DNA from: Dryobates pubescens
Lineage: Eukaryota > Chordata > Aves > Piciformes > Picidae
Assembly: GCF_014839835.1 (NCBI RefSeq)
Contig: NC_071646.1
Location: 6,256,001-6,320,000 of the forward strand
Reading direction: 5' to 3'
DNA length: 64,000 bases
Below, one piece after another: positions 1 to 26,900 of this stretch. The number at the start of each line of letters is the position of its first letter. Within the stretch, counting starts at the first letter, position 1. A model generated the notes under the pieces. That model worked only from the letters and a program-made list of their open reading frames with translations. It was not told the origin of the DNA and searched no databases. A program made the position numbers and the translations under genes.

Positions 1-1085
1 GGGCCTTCAAGGCTGCCAGCCTCCGCCTTGGGGGTGCCAGCCTCCGCCTTGGGGGTTGCAGCCTCCACCTTGGGGCCTGGAACTTCCACCTGGGGGCTTG
101 GAGATTCCACCTTGGGGGTTGCAAGGTGGAAGGAGGGGTGGGGGAGTTCCACTCTGGGGGGTTGCCAGCCTGCACCTTGGGGGCTTGGAGCTTCCACCTT
201 GGGGTTGCAGCCTCCACTTTGGGGCTAGCATCTTCCACCTTGAGGGTTGCATCTTCCACCTTGGGGCCAGCATCTTCCACCTTGAGGGTTGCATCTTTCA
301 CCTTGGGCCTTGCAGCTTCCAGCTCGGGGGCTGGCTTGCAGCTTCCAGCTCGGGGGCTGGCTTGCAGCTTCCAGCTCGGGGGCTGGCTTGCAGCTTCCAG
401 CTCGGGGGCTGGCTTGCAGCTTCCAGCTCGGGGGCTGGCTTGCAGCTTCCAGCTCGGGGGCTGGCTTGCAGCTTCCAGCTCGGGGCTTGCAGCTTCCAGC
501 TCAGGGCTTGCAGCTTCCACCTCAGGGCTTGTAGCTTCCACATTGGGGCTGGCTTGCAGCTTCCAGCTCGGGGCTTGCAGCTTCCAGCTCGGGGCTTGCA
601 GCTTCCAGCTCGGGGCTTGCAGCTTCCACCTCAGGGCTTGCAGCTTCCACATTGGGGCTGGCTTGCAGCTTCCAGCTCGGGGCTTGCAGCTTCCAGCTCG
701 GGGCTTGCAGCTTCCACCTTGGGGGGGCTTGCAGCTTCCACCTCAGGGCTTGCAGCTTCCACATTGGGGCTGGCTTGCAGCTTCCAGCTCAGGGCTTGCA
801 GCTTCCAGCTCGGGGCTTGCAGCTTCCACCTTGGGCTGGCTTGCAGCTTCCACCTCAGGGCTTGCAGCTTCCACATTGGGGCTGGCTTGCAGCTTCCAGC
901 TCAGGGCTTGCAGCTTCCAGCTCAGGGCTTGCAGCTTCCAGCTCAGGGCTTGCAGCTTCCACCTCAGGGCTTGCAGCTTCCACCTCAGGGCTTGCAGCTT
1001 CCACCTCAGGGCTTGCAGCTTCCACATTGGGGCTGGCTTGCAGCTTCCAGCTCGGGGCTTGCAGCCTCGCCCTCGGGGGTTGATT
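1..1085. repeat. Minisatellite in the AMPD2 intron before exon 1106
   Basis: From 1 to about 290 degenerate units around CTCCACCTTGGGG. From about 300 to 1080 units of about 19-29 bp around GCTTGCAGCTTCCAGCTCGG, with higher-order repeats of about 110 bp (CACATTGGGGCTGGCTTGCA recurs). The array stops about 20 bases before the acceptor of exon 1106. Long overlapping ORFs here are repeat artefacts. Confidence 0.9.
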
Positions 1086-1105
1086 CCTTTGCTTGGCCTC
1101 CTCAG

Positions 1106-16222
<15,117 letters not shown>

Positions 16223-16600
16223 GTGCCCTGCCTCAGGGAGCACATCTCCCCCCCCCCCCCAAATCATGTCGCCCCACATCCATCCAGGGCTTTGCTGCCG
16301 TCCCCCCCAACCTCCCTCAGCCTCCTGCTCCCTCCCTCCCAGGAAGGGGATGTGCCCAACTGCTGTCCCCAGCACCCTGAGGTGACACCATGGGGAGGGG
16401 GTGTGAGGGGGGTGGGGAGCTGCCAGGTTCTTGCCATTTGTTGTTCTGGGGTTGGTTTTTTTTTCCTGTCACTTAACTGTTTTGGGTTGTTTGTTTAAAC
16501 TGATGTCCTCTTGCTGGGTTGGTCTCTGCTGGGTTTGGTGGCAAGGGGACACAGGAGGGGATGTGGGTGCTGAGGTGTCCTGGGCTTGGGGCAGGGTAGG
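16223..16600 (+). other. AMPD2: AMPD2 3' UTR (probable)
   Basis: Non-coding sequence after the AMPD2 stop, with a T-rich stretch near 16440-16500. No AATAAA is seen here. The end is set by inference: from about 16600 onward the sequence is homologous to the flank upstream of GSTM-B (22600 onward) and so belongs to the duplicated GSTM unit. Either a non-canonical polyadenylation signal is used near 16500, or the AATAAA at 17177 is used. Confidence 0.5.
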
Positions 16601-17176
16601 GGCACAGCAGTGCTGGGTGTGGGGATGCTGTTGGGGGGCTGGGGGGGCGGGAGCCCAGCATCAGGACCCAGCTCCCAGCATCAGGACCCAGCTCCGTCCA
16701 TGCTGTTGCCTCGTGCGGACAAACAGCAGTACCCAGGACCCAAACCTGGGCTCCTCTTGCACGCTCCCAGCCACGGGGACAGGGTGGAGGTGGTGACAAG
16801 GTGGTGGAGGTGGTGACAAGGTGGTGGAGGTGGTGACAAGGTGGCGCAGGGGCCAGGCGTGCTGGCAGGAGGAGCCCGGATGGGCTGGGGGCTGCTCCCT
16901 CCTCCTCCTCAGCGCAGGCAGGAAGGCAAAGGGACAGGGGGGACTGCGTGTCCCCGGCCCCTACGCTCCCAGGAGCTGCTTGTGGCCCGGATCGGGCCGG
17001 ACGAGGCTCCTCCCTTACCGGGGTGGCCATTTCCCCGTCCTCGTGTGCCCCCAGCCCCGTCCTGCCGTGTGCCCCCAGCCCCGGCGCCACCGCCACCAGC
17101 CCGGTGCGGAGCTGCCAGGGGAGCGTGCGGGCGGCGACGGAAACCAAACAACGCAGCCCCAGCAGCGGGCGTGACA

Positions 17177-17182
17177 AATAAA
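17177..17182 (+). promoter_or_regulatory. AATAAA, possible AMPD2 polyadenylation signal
   Basis: An AATAAA hexamer about 950 bases past the AMPD2 stop and 460 bases before the GSTM-A start codon. The paralogous position upstream of GSTM-B (about 23560) has diverged and lacks it. It could equally be an AT-rich promoter element of GSTM-A, since a GTAAGT-type donor follows about 30 bases later, as might be expected of a 5' UTR exon. Confidence 0.3.
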
Positions 17183-17643
17183 AGTGTTTCAGTCCAAGAG
17201 TTCGCTGTAAGTGTGGAGGGGGGGCGGGAGCGCAGCCCCCGGGGGACGCTGAGGCAGCGCCGGAGGGGAGACCCCACACGTTGTCCCCACCGGGTGGTCC
17301 TGGGGCTGGGTGGTTGTGACATGCAAGGGCTGAGGAGGACGGATCCTGATCGCTCTGTGTCTCCGGAGCTCGCTGCTGTGCTGTTAGGTGATTCCCCGCC
17401 ACGGGTTGGCTTTGGGGGTCAGCGTTGTGCCCACAGCCATGGGGGCCCGATCCTGCGCGGTGGGTGGCAGCCCCAGCGCTGGCCCCTGTGCTGGCAGGAC
17501 GCCCCTGGCACCCTGTGGGCACCCGGTCACGTGGAAAGGGAGGGTGCTAGCAGGGAAGGGCGCTGGCGAGGGAGGGTGCTGAGCGCTCCGCTGCCGTCGC
17601 TGTCCCACTCCGAGTCCCCGCGGAGCCGGAGCTGAGTGGCACC

Positions 17644-20600
17644 ATGGTGGTCACGCTGGGCTACTGGGACATCCGTGGGGTGCGTGAGTGGCTGTGGGGC
17701 GAGGCGGAGGGCGGAAAAGCCTTGCTGGGGGGTGGGGAGGGGAGAGGCGAGTGAGAGTGACAGGGTGCAGGGGGGTCCTGAGTGAGCGGGCAGCACAGGG
17801 GGGTGTTGGTTGGCGCTGGGGGTGGGTGCTGAACGTGGGTGGCGGGGGTGGGTGCCGGAGGTGAGTGAGTGCCGGAGGGGAGTGCTGGGGGTGAGTACTG
17901 GAAGTGAGTGAGTGCTGGAGGTGAGTGCTGGGGGTGAGTGAGTGCCGGAGGTGAGTGCTGGGGGTGAGTGAGTGCCGGAGGGGAGTGCTGGGGGTGAGTG
18001 CCGGAGGTGAGTGAGTGCCGGAGGTGAGTGCCGGAGGTGAGTGAGTGCCGGAGGTGAGTGAGTGCCGGAGGGGAGTGCTGGGGGTGAGTGCCGGAGGTGA
18101 GTGAGTGCCGGAGGTGAGTGAGTGCCGGAGGGGAGTGCTGGGGGTGAGTACTGGAAGTGAGTGAGTGCTGGAGGTGAGTGCTGGGGGTGAGTGAGTGCCG
18201 GAGGTGAGTGCTGGGGGTGAGTGAGTGCCGGAGGGGAGTGCTGGGGGTGAGTGCCGGAGGTGAGTGAGTGCCGGAGGTGAGTGCCGGAGGTGAGTGAGTG
18301 CCGGAGGTGAGTGAGTGCCGGAGGGGAGTGCTGGGGGTGAGTGCCGGAGGTGAGTGAGTGCCGGAGGTGAGTGAGTGCCGGAGGGGAGTGCTGGGGGTGA
18401 GTACTGGAAGTGAGTGAGTGCTGGAGGTGAGTGCTGGGGGTGAGTGAGTGCCGGAGGTGAGTGCTGGGGGTGAGTGAGTGCCGGAGGGGAGTGCTGGGGG
18501 TGAGTGAGTGCCGGAGGGGAGTGCTGGGGGTGAGTGAGTGCCGGAGGGGAGTGCTGGGGGTGAGTGCCGGAGGTGAGTGAGTGCCGGAGGTGAGTGCCGG
18601 AGGTGAGTGAGTGCCGGAGGTGGGTGCTGGGGGTGAGTGCTGGAGGTGGGTGCCGGAGGTGGGTGCTGGGGGTGAGTGCTGGAGGTGGGTGCTGGAGGTG
18701 GGTGCTGGGGTGAGTGCTGGAGGTGGGTGCCGGAGGTGGGTGCTGGGGGTGAGTGCTGGAGGTGGGTGCCAGCGGTGGGTGCTGGGGGTGAGTGCTGGAG
18801 GTGGGTGCCGGAGGTGGGTTCTGTGTCCCCCCAGCTGGCACACTCCATCCGCCTGCTGCTGGAGTACACCGAGACCCCCTACCAGGAGCGGCAGTACCGA
18901 CCTGGTCCAGGTGAGGGGGGCAGCAGGGGGGTGTCCCCCAGCAAAGTCCATTCCCTCCGTGTTCCTCCCGCTCTGCTCCCTCGTCCGCCCGGTTCGTGCT
19001 GCACGTCGCAGGGTGAAAGCTCAGCCTGGCTCCCTGCCCACCCTTGTCCTCATGCCAGGTCTGGGGTTGGACAACTCTTGCCCCTCTGCCCCCAGTCCCA
19101 TATCACCTCCTCCCCCTGGACCTTGGTCCCTGCTCCATCCCCTCCCTTGTCTGCCCAAGGAGGGTGCCCGGGGGCGGTGGGGACAGTAACACGGGGCTGC
19201 CCCTGGAGCACAGCGGGGACCCCCCCACACCTACACTGTGCACCCCCAGGGGTGAGATGAGGTCTTAGCGGGGTGGATGGCGGGGAGGGAGCGCCCCTCA
19301 CTCCCGGTCTCTCTACCCCCTCCCAGCCCCTGACTACGACACAAGCGACTGGACCAAGGAAAAGGAGAAGCTGGGACTCGACTTCCCCAACGTAGGTGAC
19401 GGATGGGGGCTTGGGGCGGGGGGGCTATAGGGAAGGGGCTGGCAGAGTCTGACCCCCTCCATGCCATCCCCCTCCCCCCCCCAGCTGCCCTACCTCATCG
19501 ATGGCACCGTCAAGCTGACCCAGAGCAATGCCATCCTGCGCTACATCGCCCGCAAGCACAACATGTGTGAGTGCTGGGGGGCGAGGAGGGGGGCACAGCA
19601 CCTAGAGGGGGGGGGTCCCCAGGTACGTAGTGGGGGGCACTGACCCCTCCCCATCCCGCAGGTGGAGAGACAGAGCAGGAGCTGATCTATGTGGACATGC
19701 TGGAGAACCACCTGATGGATTTGAGGATGAAATTCGCCCTGCTCTGTTACAATCCTGACTTCGTGAGTACCCCCCCGGGGTGAGGGGGGGCACAGGGGGA
19801 CAGACACACAGCCCCCTCCCTACGCCCCCGACCCAAGGCACCTGTCCCCACCCCCACTGGGGACATGGGGACAAGAGGAATCCAGACATGGGGCAGGGAG
19901 GTGTTGGGGTGCAGCCCTCAGCCTGGCTGCACTCAGGGGGTGATGCTGAGGGCCCTGGCGGGGCAGTGTGGGGGTGCAGCCCTCGGCCCAGCTTTGTGCC
20001 CCCCCTGCAGGAGAAGCTGAAGCCTGCGTACCTGGAGCAGCTGCCGGGGAAGCTGCGAGAGCTGTCGCGGTTCCTGGGCTCCCGACAGTGGTTTGTGGGA
20101 GACAAGGTCAGCTGGGGGGCGCTGGGGAGTTTGGGGAGGGGGTGGAGGGGTCCCTGAAGGAGCTGACACCCCCCCGTGCCTCCGCCCCCACAGCTCACCT
20201 ATGTGGATTTCCTGGCATACGATGTGCTGGACCAGCAGCGAATGTTCGTCCCTGACTGCCCTGAGCTGCAGGGCAACCTGAGCCAGTTCCTGCAGCGCTT
20301 CGAGGTGAGGGGGCTGGGGGGGGCACATCCTGCTCTCACCTGTGCTGTCCCTGGCACCTTCCCCAGCACCCCAGCGTCGCTGTCCCCACCCCTGACACCT
20401 CAGTGTCTCCATTCCCATCCCTGACACCCAACTATCCCCACCCCCAGTGTCCTGGCCCCCAGCACTGGTGTCCCCATCCCTGCCACCCTGCTGCCTCCGG
20501 TGCCATCTCCAATACCCTGATGTCGCTGTCCCCTCTCCCCTGGGAAGCCCTGGCTGTCTGCCATCCCCCTTCCTGACACCCCATCGATGTCCCAAGCATT

Positions 20601-22246
20601 CTGCTGTCCCCTTCCCCATCCATCTCTAACTCCTCTCTGTCCCCATCTCCATAATCTTCCCCAGCACCTTGATGTCCCTGTCCCCAACCCCCTGATGTCG
20701 CTGCTGCTGTCCCTAACACTTTGCTGTCCCAGGCTCTGCCCCTGTTCCTGACACTCCAATGTCTCCATCTCCATCCCTAACCCTCAGTGTCCCCCATTCC
20801 CATCCCTGACACCCCTCTTTCCTCATTCTTATCCCTGACTTGCAAGTGTCTCTGTTCCCATCTTCATCCTTGAATCCTTGGGTGTCCCAACAGCCAATGC
20901 CACCCTGTCCACAACCTGATCCTTGGCACCTTGGTGTCCCCATCCCCATCCCCATCCCCATCCCCATCTCCATCCCCATCCCCAACACCCTGGTACCCCA
21001 GGCCCCTTCCCCAACACATTGGTGTCCTCCACCCCAGTGTCCCTGGCCCCATCCTTGCCCTGCAGTGTCCTCATCTCCATCCCCATCCCCAACACCCTGG
21101 CATCCCAGGCCCCATGCCCAGGACAATGATGTCCTCTACCCAATCCCTGGGTGTCCCTATCCCCATCCCCATCCCCATCCCCATCTCCACCTCCACCTCC
21201 ATCCCCATCTCCACCTCCACCTCCATCCCCATCTCCATCTCCACCTCCATCCCCATCCCTACCTCCACCTCCATCCCCATCCCTACCTCCATCTCCACCT
21301 CCACCTCTACCTCCATCTCCACCTCCATCCCCACCTCCATCTCCGTCTCCATCTTCATCTCCATCTCCATCTCCATCTTCACCTCCATTCCCATCACCTT
21401 CACCTCCATCCCATCCCATCCCCACCTCCACCTCCATCCCCATCCCACCTCCATCCCCACCTCCACCTCCATCCCCACCTCCATCTCCATCCCCACCTCC
21501 ACCTCCATCTCCATCCCCACCTCCACCTCTATCTCCATCTCCACCTCCACCTCCATCCCCATCTCCATCTCCACCTCCATCCCCATCCCTACCTCCACCT
21601 CCATCCCCATCCCTACCTCCATCTCCACCTCCACCTCTACCTCCATCTCCACCTCCATCTCCATCTCCATCCCCACCTCCATCTCCATCTCCATCTTCAC
21701 CTCCATTCCCATCACCTTCACCTCCATCCCATCCCATCCCCACCTCCACCTCCATCCCCACCTCCATCCCCATCCCCACCTCCATCCCCACCTCCATCCC
21801 CATCCCCACCTCCATCCCCACCTCCATCCCCACCTCCACCTCCATCCCCACCTCCATCTCCATCCCCACCTCCATCTCCATCCCCACCTCCACCTCCATC
21901 TCCATCTCCACCTCCACCTCCATCCCCATCTCCATCTCCACCTCCATCCCCATCCCTACCTCCACCTCCATCCCCATCCCTACCTCCACCTCCATCCCTA
22001 CCTCCACCTCCACCTCCACCTCCACCTCCATCTCCACCTCTACCTCCATCTCCACTTCCATCCCCACCTCCATCTCCACCTCCACCTCCCTCCCCACCTC
22101 CACTTCCATCCCCCTCTCCATCCCCCTCTCCATCTCCTCCCCCCCTGCAGGCCCTGGAGAAGGTCTCTGCCTACCTGCGCTCAGGACGCTTCATGAAGAC
22201 TCCGATTTTCTGGCGCACAGCACAGTGGTGCAACACCAAGGACTGA
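17644..22246 (+). CDS. Glutathione S-transferase mu, tandem copy A
   Basis: Cytosolic mu-class GST conjugating glutathione to electrophiles; members work as dimers. Eight exons: 17644-17679, 18835-18910, 19327-19391, 19485-19566, 19662-19762, 20011-20106, 20194-20304, 22151-22246; total 663 nt, 220 residues, the normal GSTM length. The start lies in a strong Kozak context (CACCATGG). Visible: [12 protein letters not shown] with the catalytic Tyr7, the glutathione-binding Q72-S73 ([16 protein letters not shown]), the mu-class second tyrosine at 116 (LLCYNPDF), and the C-terminal domain from residue 88. The last exon reads [20 protein letters not shown], then ends WCNTKD, where the family usually has WGN. 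Intron 1 is a donor-like array and intron 7 a 1.2 kb pyrimidine array reaching the last acceptor. It is orthologous as a group to the mammalian GSTM1/2/4/5 cluster; a one-to-one name cannot be given. Confidence 0.94.
17800..18825. repeat. GSTM-A intron 1 array of donor-like units
   Basis: About 1 kb of GTGCCGGAGGTGAGTGA and GTGCTGGGGGTGAGTGA units (17-21 bp) with a visible higher-order period. It stops about 15 bases before the acceptor of exon 2. Nearly every unit contains GGTGAGTG, the consensus 5' splice-site sequence in gene orientation. Confidence 0.93.
20930..22140. repeat. CCATCTCCACCTCC pyrimidine array in GSTM-A intron 7
   Basis: About 1.2 kb of CCATCCC, CCATCTC and CCACCTC hexamers with a large internal duplication (about 21180-21430 against 21540-21750). 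It runs into the acceptor of the last exon at 22151. Confidence 0.95.
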
Positions 22247-22320
22247 TTGGGGTCACCTGCCCTGCACCCCACCACCCCCTCAGGCACACCCCACACCCCT
22301 CTCTGCCCCTTCTCCTGCTC

Positions 22321-22326
22321 AATAAA
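22321..22326 (+). promoter_or_regulatory. Polyadenylation signal of GSTM copy A
   Basis: AATAAA 75 bases after the stop codon, in the same relative place as the AATAAA after the stop of copy B, which supports both. Confidence 0.85.
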
Positions 22327-22804
22327 TGATCAAGCTGCTTGTGGAGTGCATCGAGCTGCTGTGGGACTGCAGGGGTGCTGGGAGTGGTGTGGGGCTGTGG
22401 GGACCCCCCCTCCCCCCTTTTTTTGTGGGGTGACTCCTGGAGGGTGTGCAGGGGAGGGGGGTTTGGAACCCTCTGCAGCCTGGCATGGGGGGGAAGCCGT
22501 TTCCCCTTGTTACCCCCCGGGATAAGGGGGAGCCCACCCCCCAGCACATGCACTGTGGGGCCCAGGCTTGGGGGCATGGAGGCGCTGGGGTGTCCTGGCT
22601 TCAGCTCCTGGGCTTGGGACACTGTTGGGGGACAGCAGTGCCGGCCGGGGGGACGCTGTGGGGAGCCCCAGCCCAGCATCGGGACCCGGCTCCTGCCCCT
22701 CTCTCCATCCACGCTGTTGCCCCGCGGGAGCGTGGGGGACACACAGAGCAGCCCCCGGGGTCCCAAAGCCAAACTTCCCTCACACCCTCCCTGCCACGGG
22801 GATG

Positions 22805-23290
22805 CGGTGCCGGTGGGGGAGACGGTGGCGGGGGAGAGATGGTGGAGGAGACGGTGGCGGTGGGGGAGACGGTGGCCGTGGGGGAGACGATGGCGGGGGG
22901 GAGATGGTGGAGAGACGGTGGCGGTGAGGGATGCGGTGGCTGTGGGGGATGCGGTGGTGGCGGTGTGGGATACGATGGCAGTGGGTGAGATGGGGGCGGC
23001 GAGGGTTGCGGTGGCCGTGGGGGATACGGTGGCGGCGGTGTGGGATACGATGGCAGTGGGTGAGATGGGGGCGGCGAGGGATACGGTGGCCGTGGGGGAT
23101 ACGGTGGCGGCGGTGTGGGATACGATGGCAGTGGGTGAGATGGTGGCGGTGGGGGATACGGTGGCGGATACGGTGGCTGTGGGGGATACGGTGGTGGCGG
23201 TGGGTGAGATGGTGGCGGTGGGGGATGCGGTGGCCGTGGAGGATGCGGTGGCCGTGGGGGATGCGGTGGCCGTGGGGGATGCGGTGGCGC
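22805..23290. repeat. GGTGGC/GGGGGATACGGTGG array upstream of GSTM-B
   Basis: G-rich hexamer-based array. The equivalent place before GSTM-A (about 16787-16845) has only about three 20-bp units GTGGTGGAGGTGGTGACAAG, so this expanded after the duplication. Confidence 0.9.
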
Positions 23291-23993
23291 TGGAGCCAGG
23301 GGGTGCTGGCAGGAGGGTCCGGGCGCGTCCGGGGCGGGCTGGGGGGTTGCTCCCTCCTCCTCCTCAGAGCAGAGAGGAAGGCAAAGGCACAGCAGCTGCT
23401 TGCGGCCCGGAAGAGGCTTTTCCCTTCCCTGCGTGGGGGGCATTTCCCCGCCCCGGGTCCCCCCAGCCCGGCCCCCGAGCGGCGCGGAGCCTGCGGCCGG
23501 CGCTGCCTGCGAGGGCGGCGACAGAAACCAAAGCATTAAACTCCCAGCAGCGGGCACGAAAAATACAAGTGTTCAAGTCCAAGCGTTCGGTGTAAGCGAG
23601 TGCGCAGGGCAGAGCCCCCCCGGGGTCTCACCCGAGGGTGGCCCTGGAGCTTGACTGCGCGGACAAGAGGGTCTGCAAAGTGATGAGGAGGCTGGATCCT
23701 GGTCAGAGGATCCTGATCAGGCTGGATCCTCATCAGAGGGGTGGCCTCATAGCTGTGTCCCCCCGCCATGGGTCGGCTTTGGGGACAGGAGTGTCCCCAG
23801 GGTGCGGGGGGGTGCCAAGAGCCTGCCTGACAAGCGACAGCCAGCTCTGGCGCTGTGCCCAGTGCTGGCCCCGGGCACCCTGCTACCCGACCGGGAGAAG
23901 AACGGAGGGCAAAGGGAAGCCTCCCGGCTTGGTCCCTCCCTTCCTGCCCCCGTCCCGGTGCGTGTCCCCGCGGAGCCGCAGCTGGGTGCCACC

Positions 23994-26900
23994 ATGGTGG
24001 TCACATTGGGCTACTGGGACATCCGGGGGGTGAGTGAGAGGCTGCTGGGGGTAGGGAAGCCTCGCTGGGGATTGTGCGAGGGCGCGGGAGGGGGGTGGGG
24101 GGAGAAGGCAGACAGGGTCCTGGGGCAGCGCAGGGAGGTGTTGGTGGGCGCCGGCGGTGGGTGCCGGCGGTGGGTGCCGGCGGTGGGTGACGGCGGTGGG
24201 TGCCGGAGGTGAGTGCCGGCGGTGGGTGCCGGAGGTGGGTGCCGGGGGTGGGGAGTGCCGGAGGTGGGTGCCGGGGGTGGGTGCCGGGGGTGGGGAGTGC
24301 CGGAGGTGAGTGCCGGCGGTGGGTGCCGGAGGTGGGTGCCGGAGGTGAGTGCCGGCGGTGGGTGCCGGAGGTGGGTGCCGGAGGTGGGCTCTGTGCCCCC
24401 CCAGCTGGCACACGCCATCCGCCTGCTGCTGGAGTACACCGGGACCCCCTACCAGGAGAAACGCTACGTCTTCGGGCCAGGTAAAGGTGGGCAACAGGGG
24501 ATTGTGTCCCCTTGATGTGTGCCCCTCCCCACCTCAACGTGTCCCCCCCACCCTCTCTGGACCTCCATCCCCTCGGTTCGTGCTGCGGCAGAAGAAACTC
24601 CCCCTGACGGAGGGGGGGAAGCTCAGCCCCGTGGCCTCTTGCCCCCCCCGGCCGCCTCTTGCCCCCTTGCTGCTTCTCATCCCACAACTAGTGTGTGTGT
24701 GGGGGGGGCCACCTCCGAACACCCCACCTCCCCATCCTCTGCCCCCCAACCCCACCCTGGACCTTGGTCCCTGCTCAGTGTCCTCTTTGTCTGCCCGAGG
24801 AGGGTGTGGGGGACACGCGTGGCTGCGCCTAGGGCAGAGCAGGGACACCTCCCACCATGAAGGGCTATGGGTGAGAGCGGCGGGGGGGGGGGGGGGGGGA
24901 TAAGGGGGAGCTGCGGGACGCCCCCTCCCCACCCTCCCACCCCTCTCCACCCCCTCCCAGCCCCTGACTACGACTGGAGCGACTGGACCAAGGAGAAGGA
25001 GAAGCTGGGACTTGACTTCCCCAACGTAGGTGACGGAGTGGAGGAGTGGGAGGGGGGTGAGGAGGGGGCGGGGGGGGAGGGCCGGGGCAGGGGGCTGACC
25101 CCTCCGTGGCACCCTGCCTCCCCCCTCAGTTGCCCTACCTCATCGATGGCGCCGTCAGGCTGACCCAGAGCAATGCCATCCTGCGCTACATCGCCCGCAA
25201 GCACAACATGTGTGAGTGCTAGGGGGGGGGGAAGGGGGTACAGCGCCAAGGGGGGGGGTCCTCAGGTACGTAGTGGGGGGCACTGACCCCTCCCCACCCC
25301 GCAGGTGGAGAGACAGAGCAGGAGCTGATGCATGTGGACATGCTGGAGAACCACCTGATGGACTTCCAGAGGCGCATCGGGGACCTGTGCTACAGCCCCG
25401 ACTTTGTGAGTACCCCCCCGCGGGGAGGGGGGCGCAGGTGGGTGGTCACCCCCCCCCCCCCCGCCTGTCCCAAGGCTCCTGTCCCCAACCCCACTGGGAA
25501 CAGAGGGGCAAGAGGAGTCCAGACAGGGCAGGCTGGGGTTTGGGGGTGCAGCCCTCAGCCTGGCTGCAGCCAGGGGGTGATGCTGATGGCCCTGGGGGGA
25601 CAGTGTGGGGGTGCAGCCCTCAGCCTGGCTGCAGCCAGGGGGTGATGCTGAGGGCCCTGGGGGGGCAATGTGGGGGTGCAGCTCTCAGCCTGGCTGCAGC
25701 CAGGGGGTGATGCTGAGGGCCCTGGGGGGGCAGTGTGGGGGTGCAGCTCTCAGCCTGGCTGCAGCCAGGGGGTGATGCTGAGGGCCCTGGGGGGGCAGTG
25801 TGGGGGTGCAGCTCTCAGCCTGGCTGCAGCCAGGGGGTGATGCTGAGGGCCCTGGGGGGGCAATGTGGGGGTGCAGCTCTCAGCCTGGCTGCAGCCAGGG
25901 GGTGATGCTGAGGGCCCTGGGGGGGCACTGTGGGGGTGCAGCCCTCAGCCTGGCTGCAGCCAGGGGGTGATGCTGATGGCCCTGGGGGGGCAGTGTGGGG
26001 GTGCAGCCCTCAGCCTGGCTGCAGCCAGGGGGTGATGCTGAGGGCCCTGGGGGGGCACTGTGGGGGTGCAGCCCTCAGCCTGGCTGCACTCAGGGGGTGA
26101 TGCTGAGGGCCCTGGGGGGGCACTGTGGGGGTGCAGCCCTCAGCCTGGCTGCAGCCAGGGGGTGATGCTGATGGCCCTGGGGGGGCAGTGTGGGGGTGCA
26201 GCCCTCAGCCTGGCTGCAGTCAGGGGGTGATGCTGAGGGCCCTGGGGGGGGCAGTGTGGGGGTGCAGCCCTCAGCCTGGCTGCAGTCAGGGGGTGATGCT
26301 GAGGGCCCTGGGGGGGCAGTGTGGGGGTGCAGCCCTCGGCCCAGCTTTGTGCCCCCCCTGCAGGAGAAGCTGAAGCCTGCGTACCTGGAGCAGCTGCCGG
26401 GGAAGCTGCGAGAGCTGTCGCAGTTCCTGGGCTCCCGACAGTGGTTTGTGGGGGACAAGGTAAGCTGGGGGGCGCTGGGGAGTTTGGGGAGGGGGTGGAG
26501 GGGTCCCTGGAGGAGCTGAGCTCCCCCTGTCACCCTGTCACATCCCCTCCCAGCTCACCTATGTGGATTTCCTGGCATACGATGTGCTGGACCAGCACCG
26601 TGTCCTCGCCCCTGACTGCCCTGAGCTGCAGGGCAACCTGAGCCAGTTCCTGCAGCGCTTCGAGGTGAGGGGGCTGGGGGGGGCACATCCTGCTCTCACC
26701 TGTGCTGTCCCTGGCACCTTCCCCAGCACCCCAGCGTCCCTGTCCCCACCCCTGACACGTGGGTGTCCAACTGCATCCCCTTCCCTGACACCCCAGGGCC
26801 CCCACCCAGCCTCACTGTGGTGTCCCCATCTCCATCAGCATCCCTGACTCATGGCCCTGGCTGCATCCCCAGCACCCCACTGTCCCCAGCACCCCACTGT

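Noticed and set aside
20840-22246. 468-codon ORF over GSTM-A intron 7 ending at the GSTM stop
   Set aside because: Pyrimidine array in frame with the true last exon; exons 1-7 and family length show the real gene.
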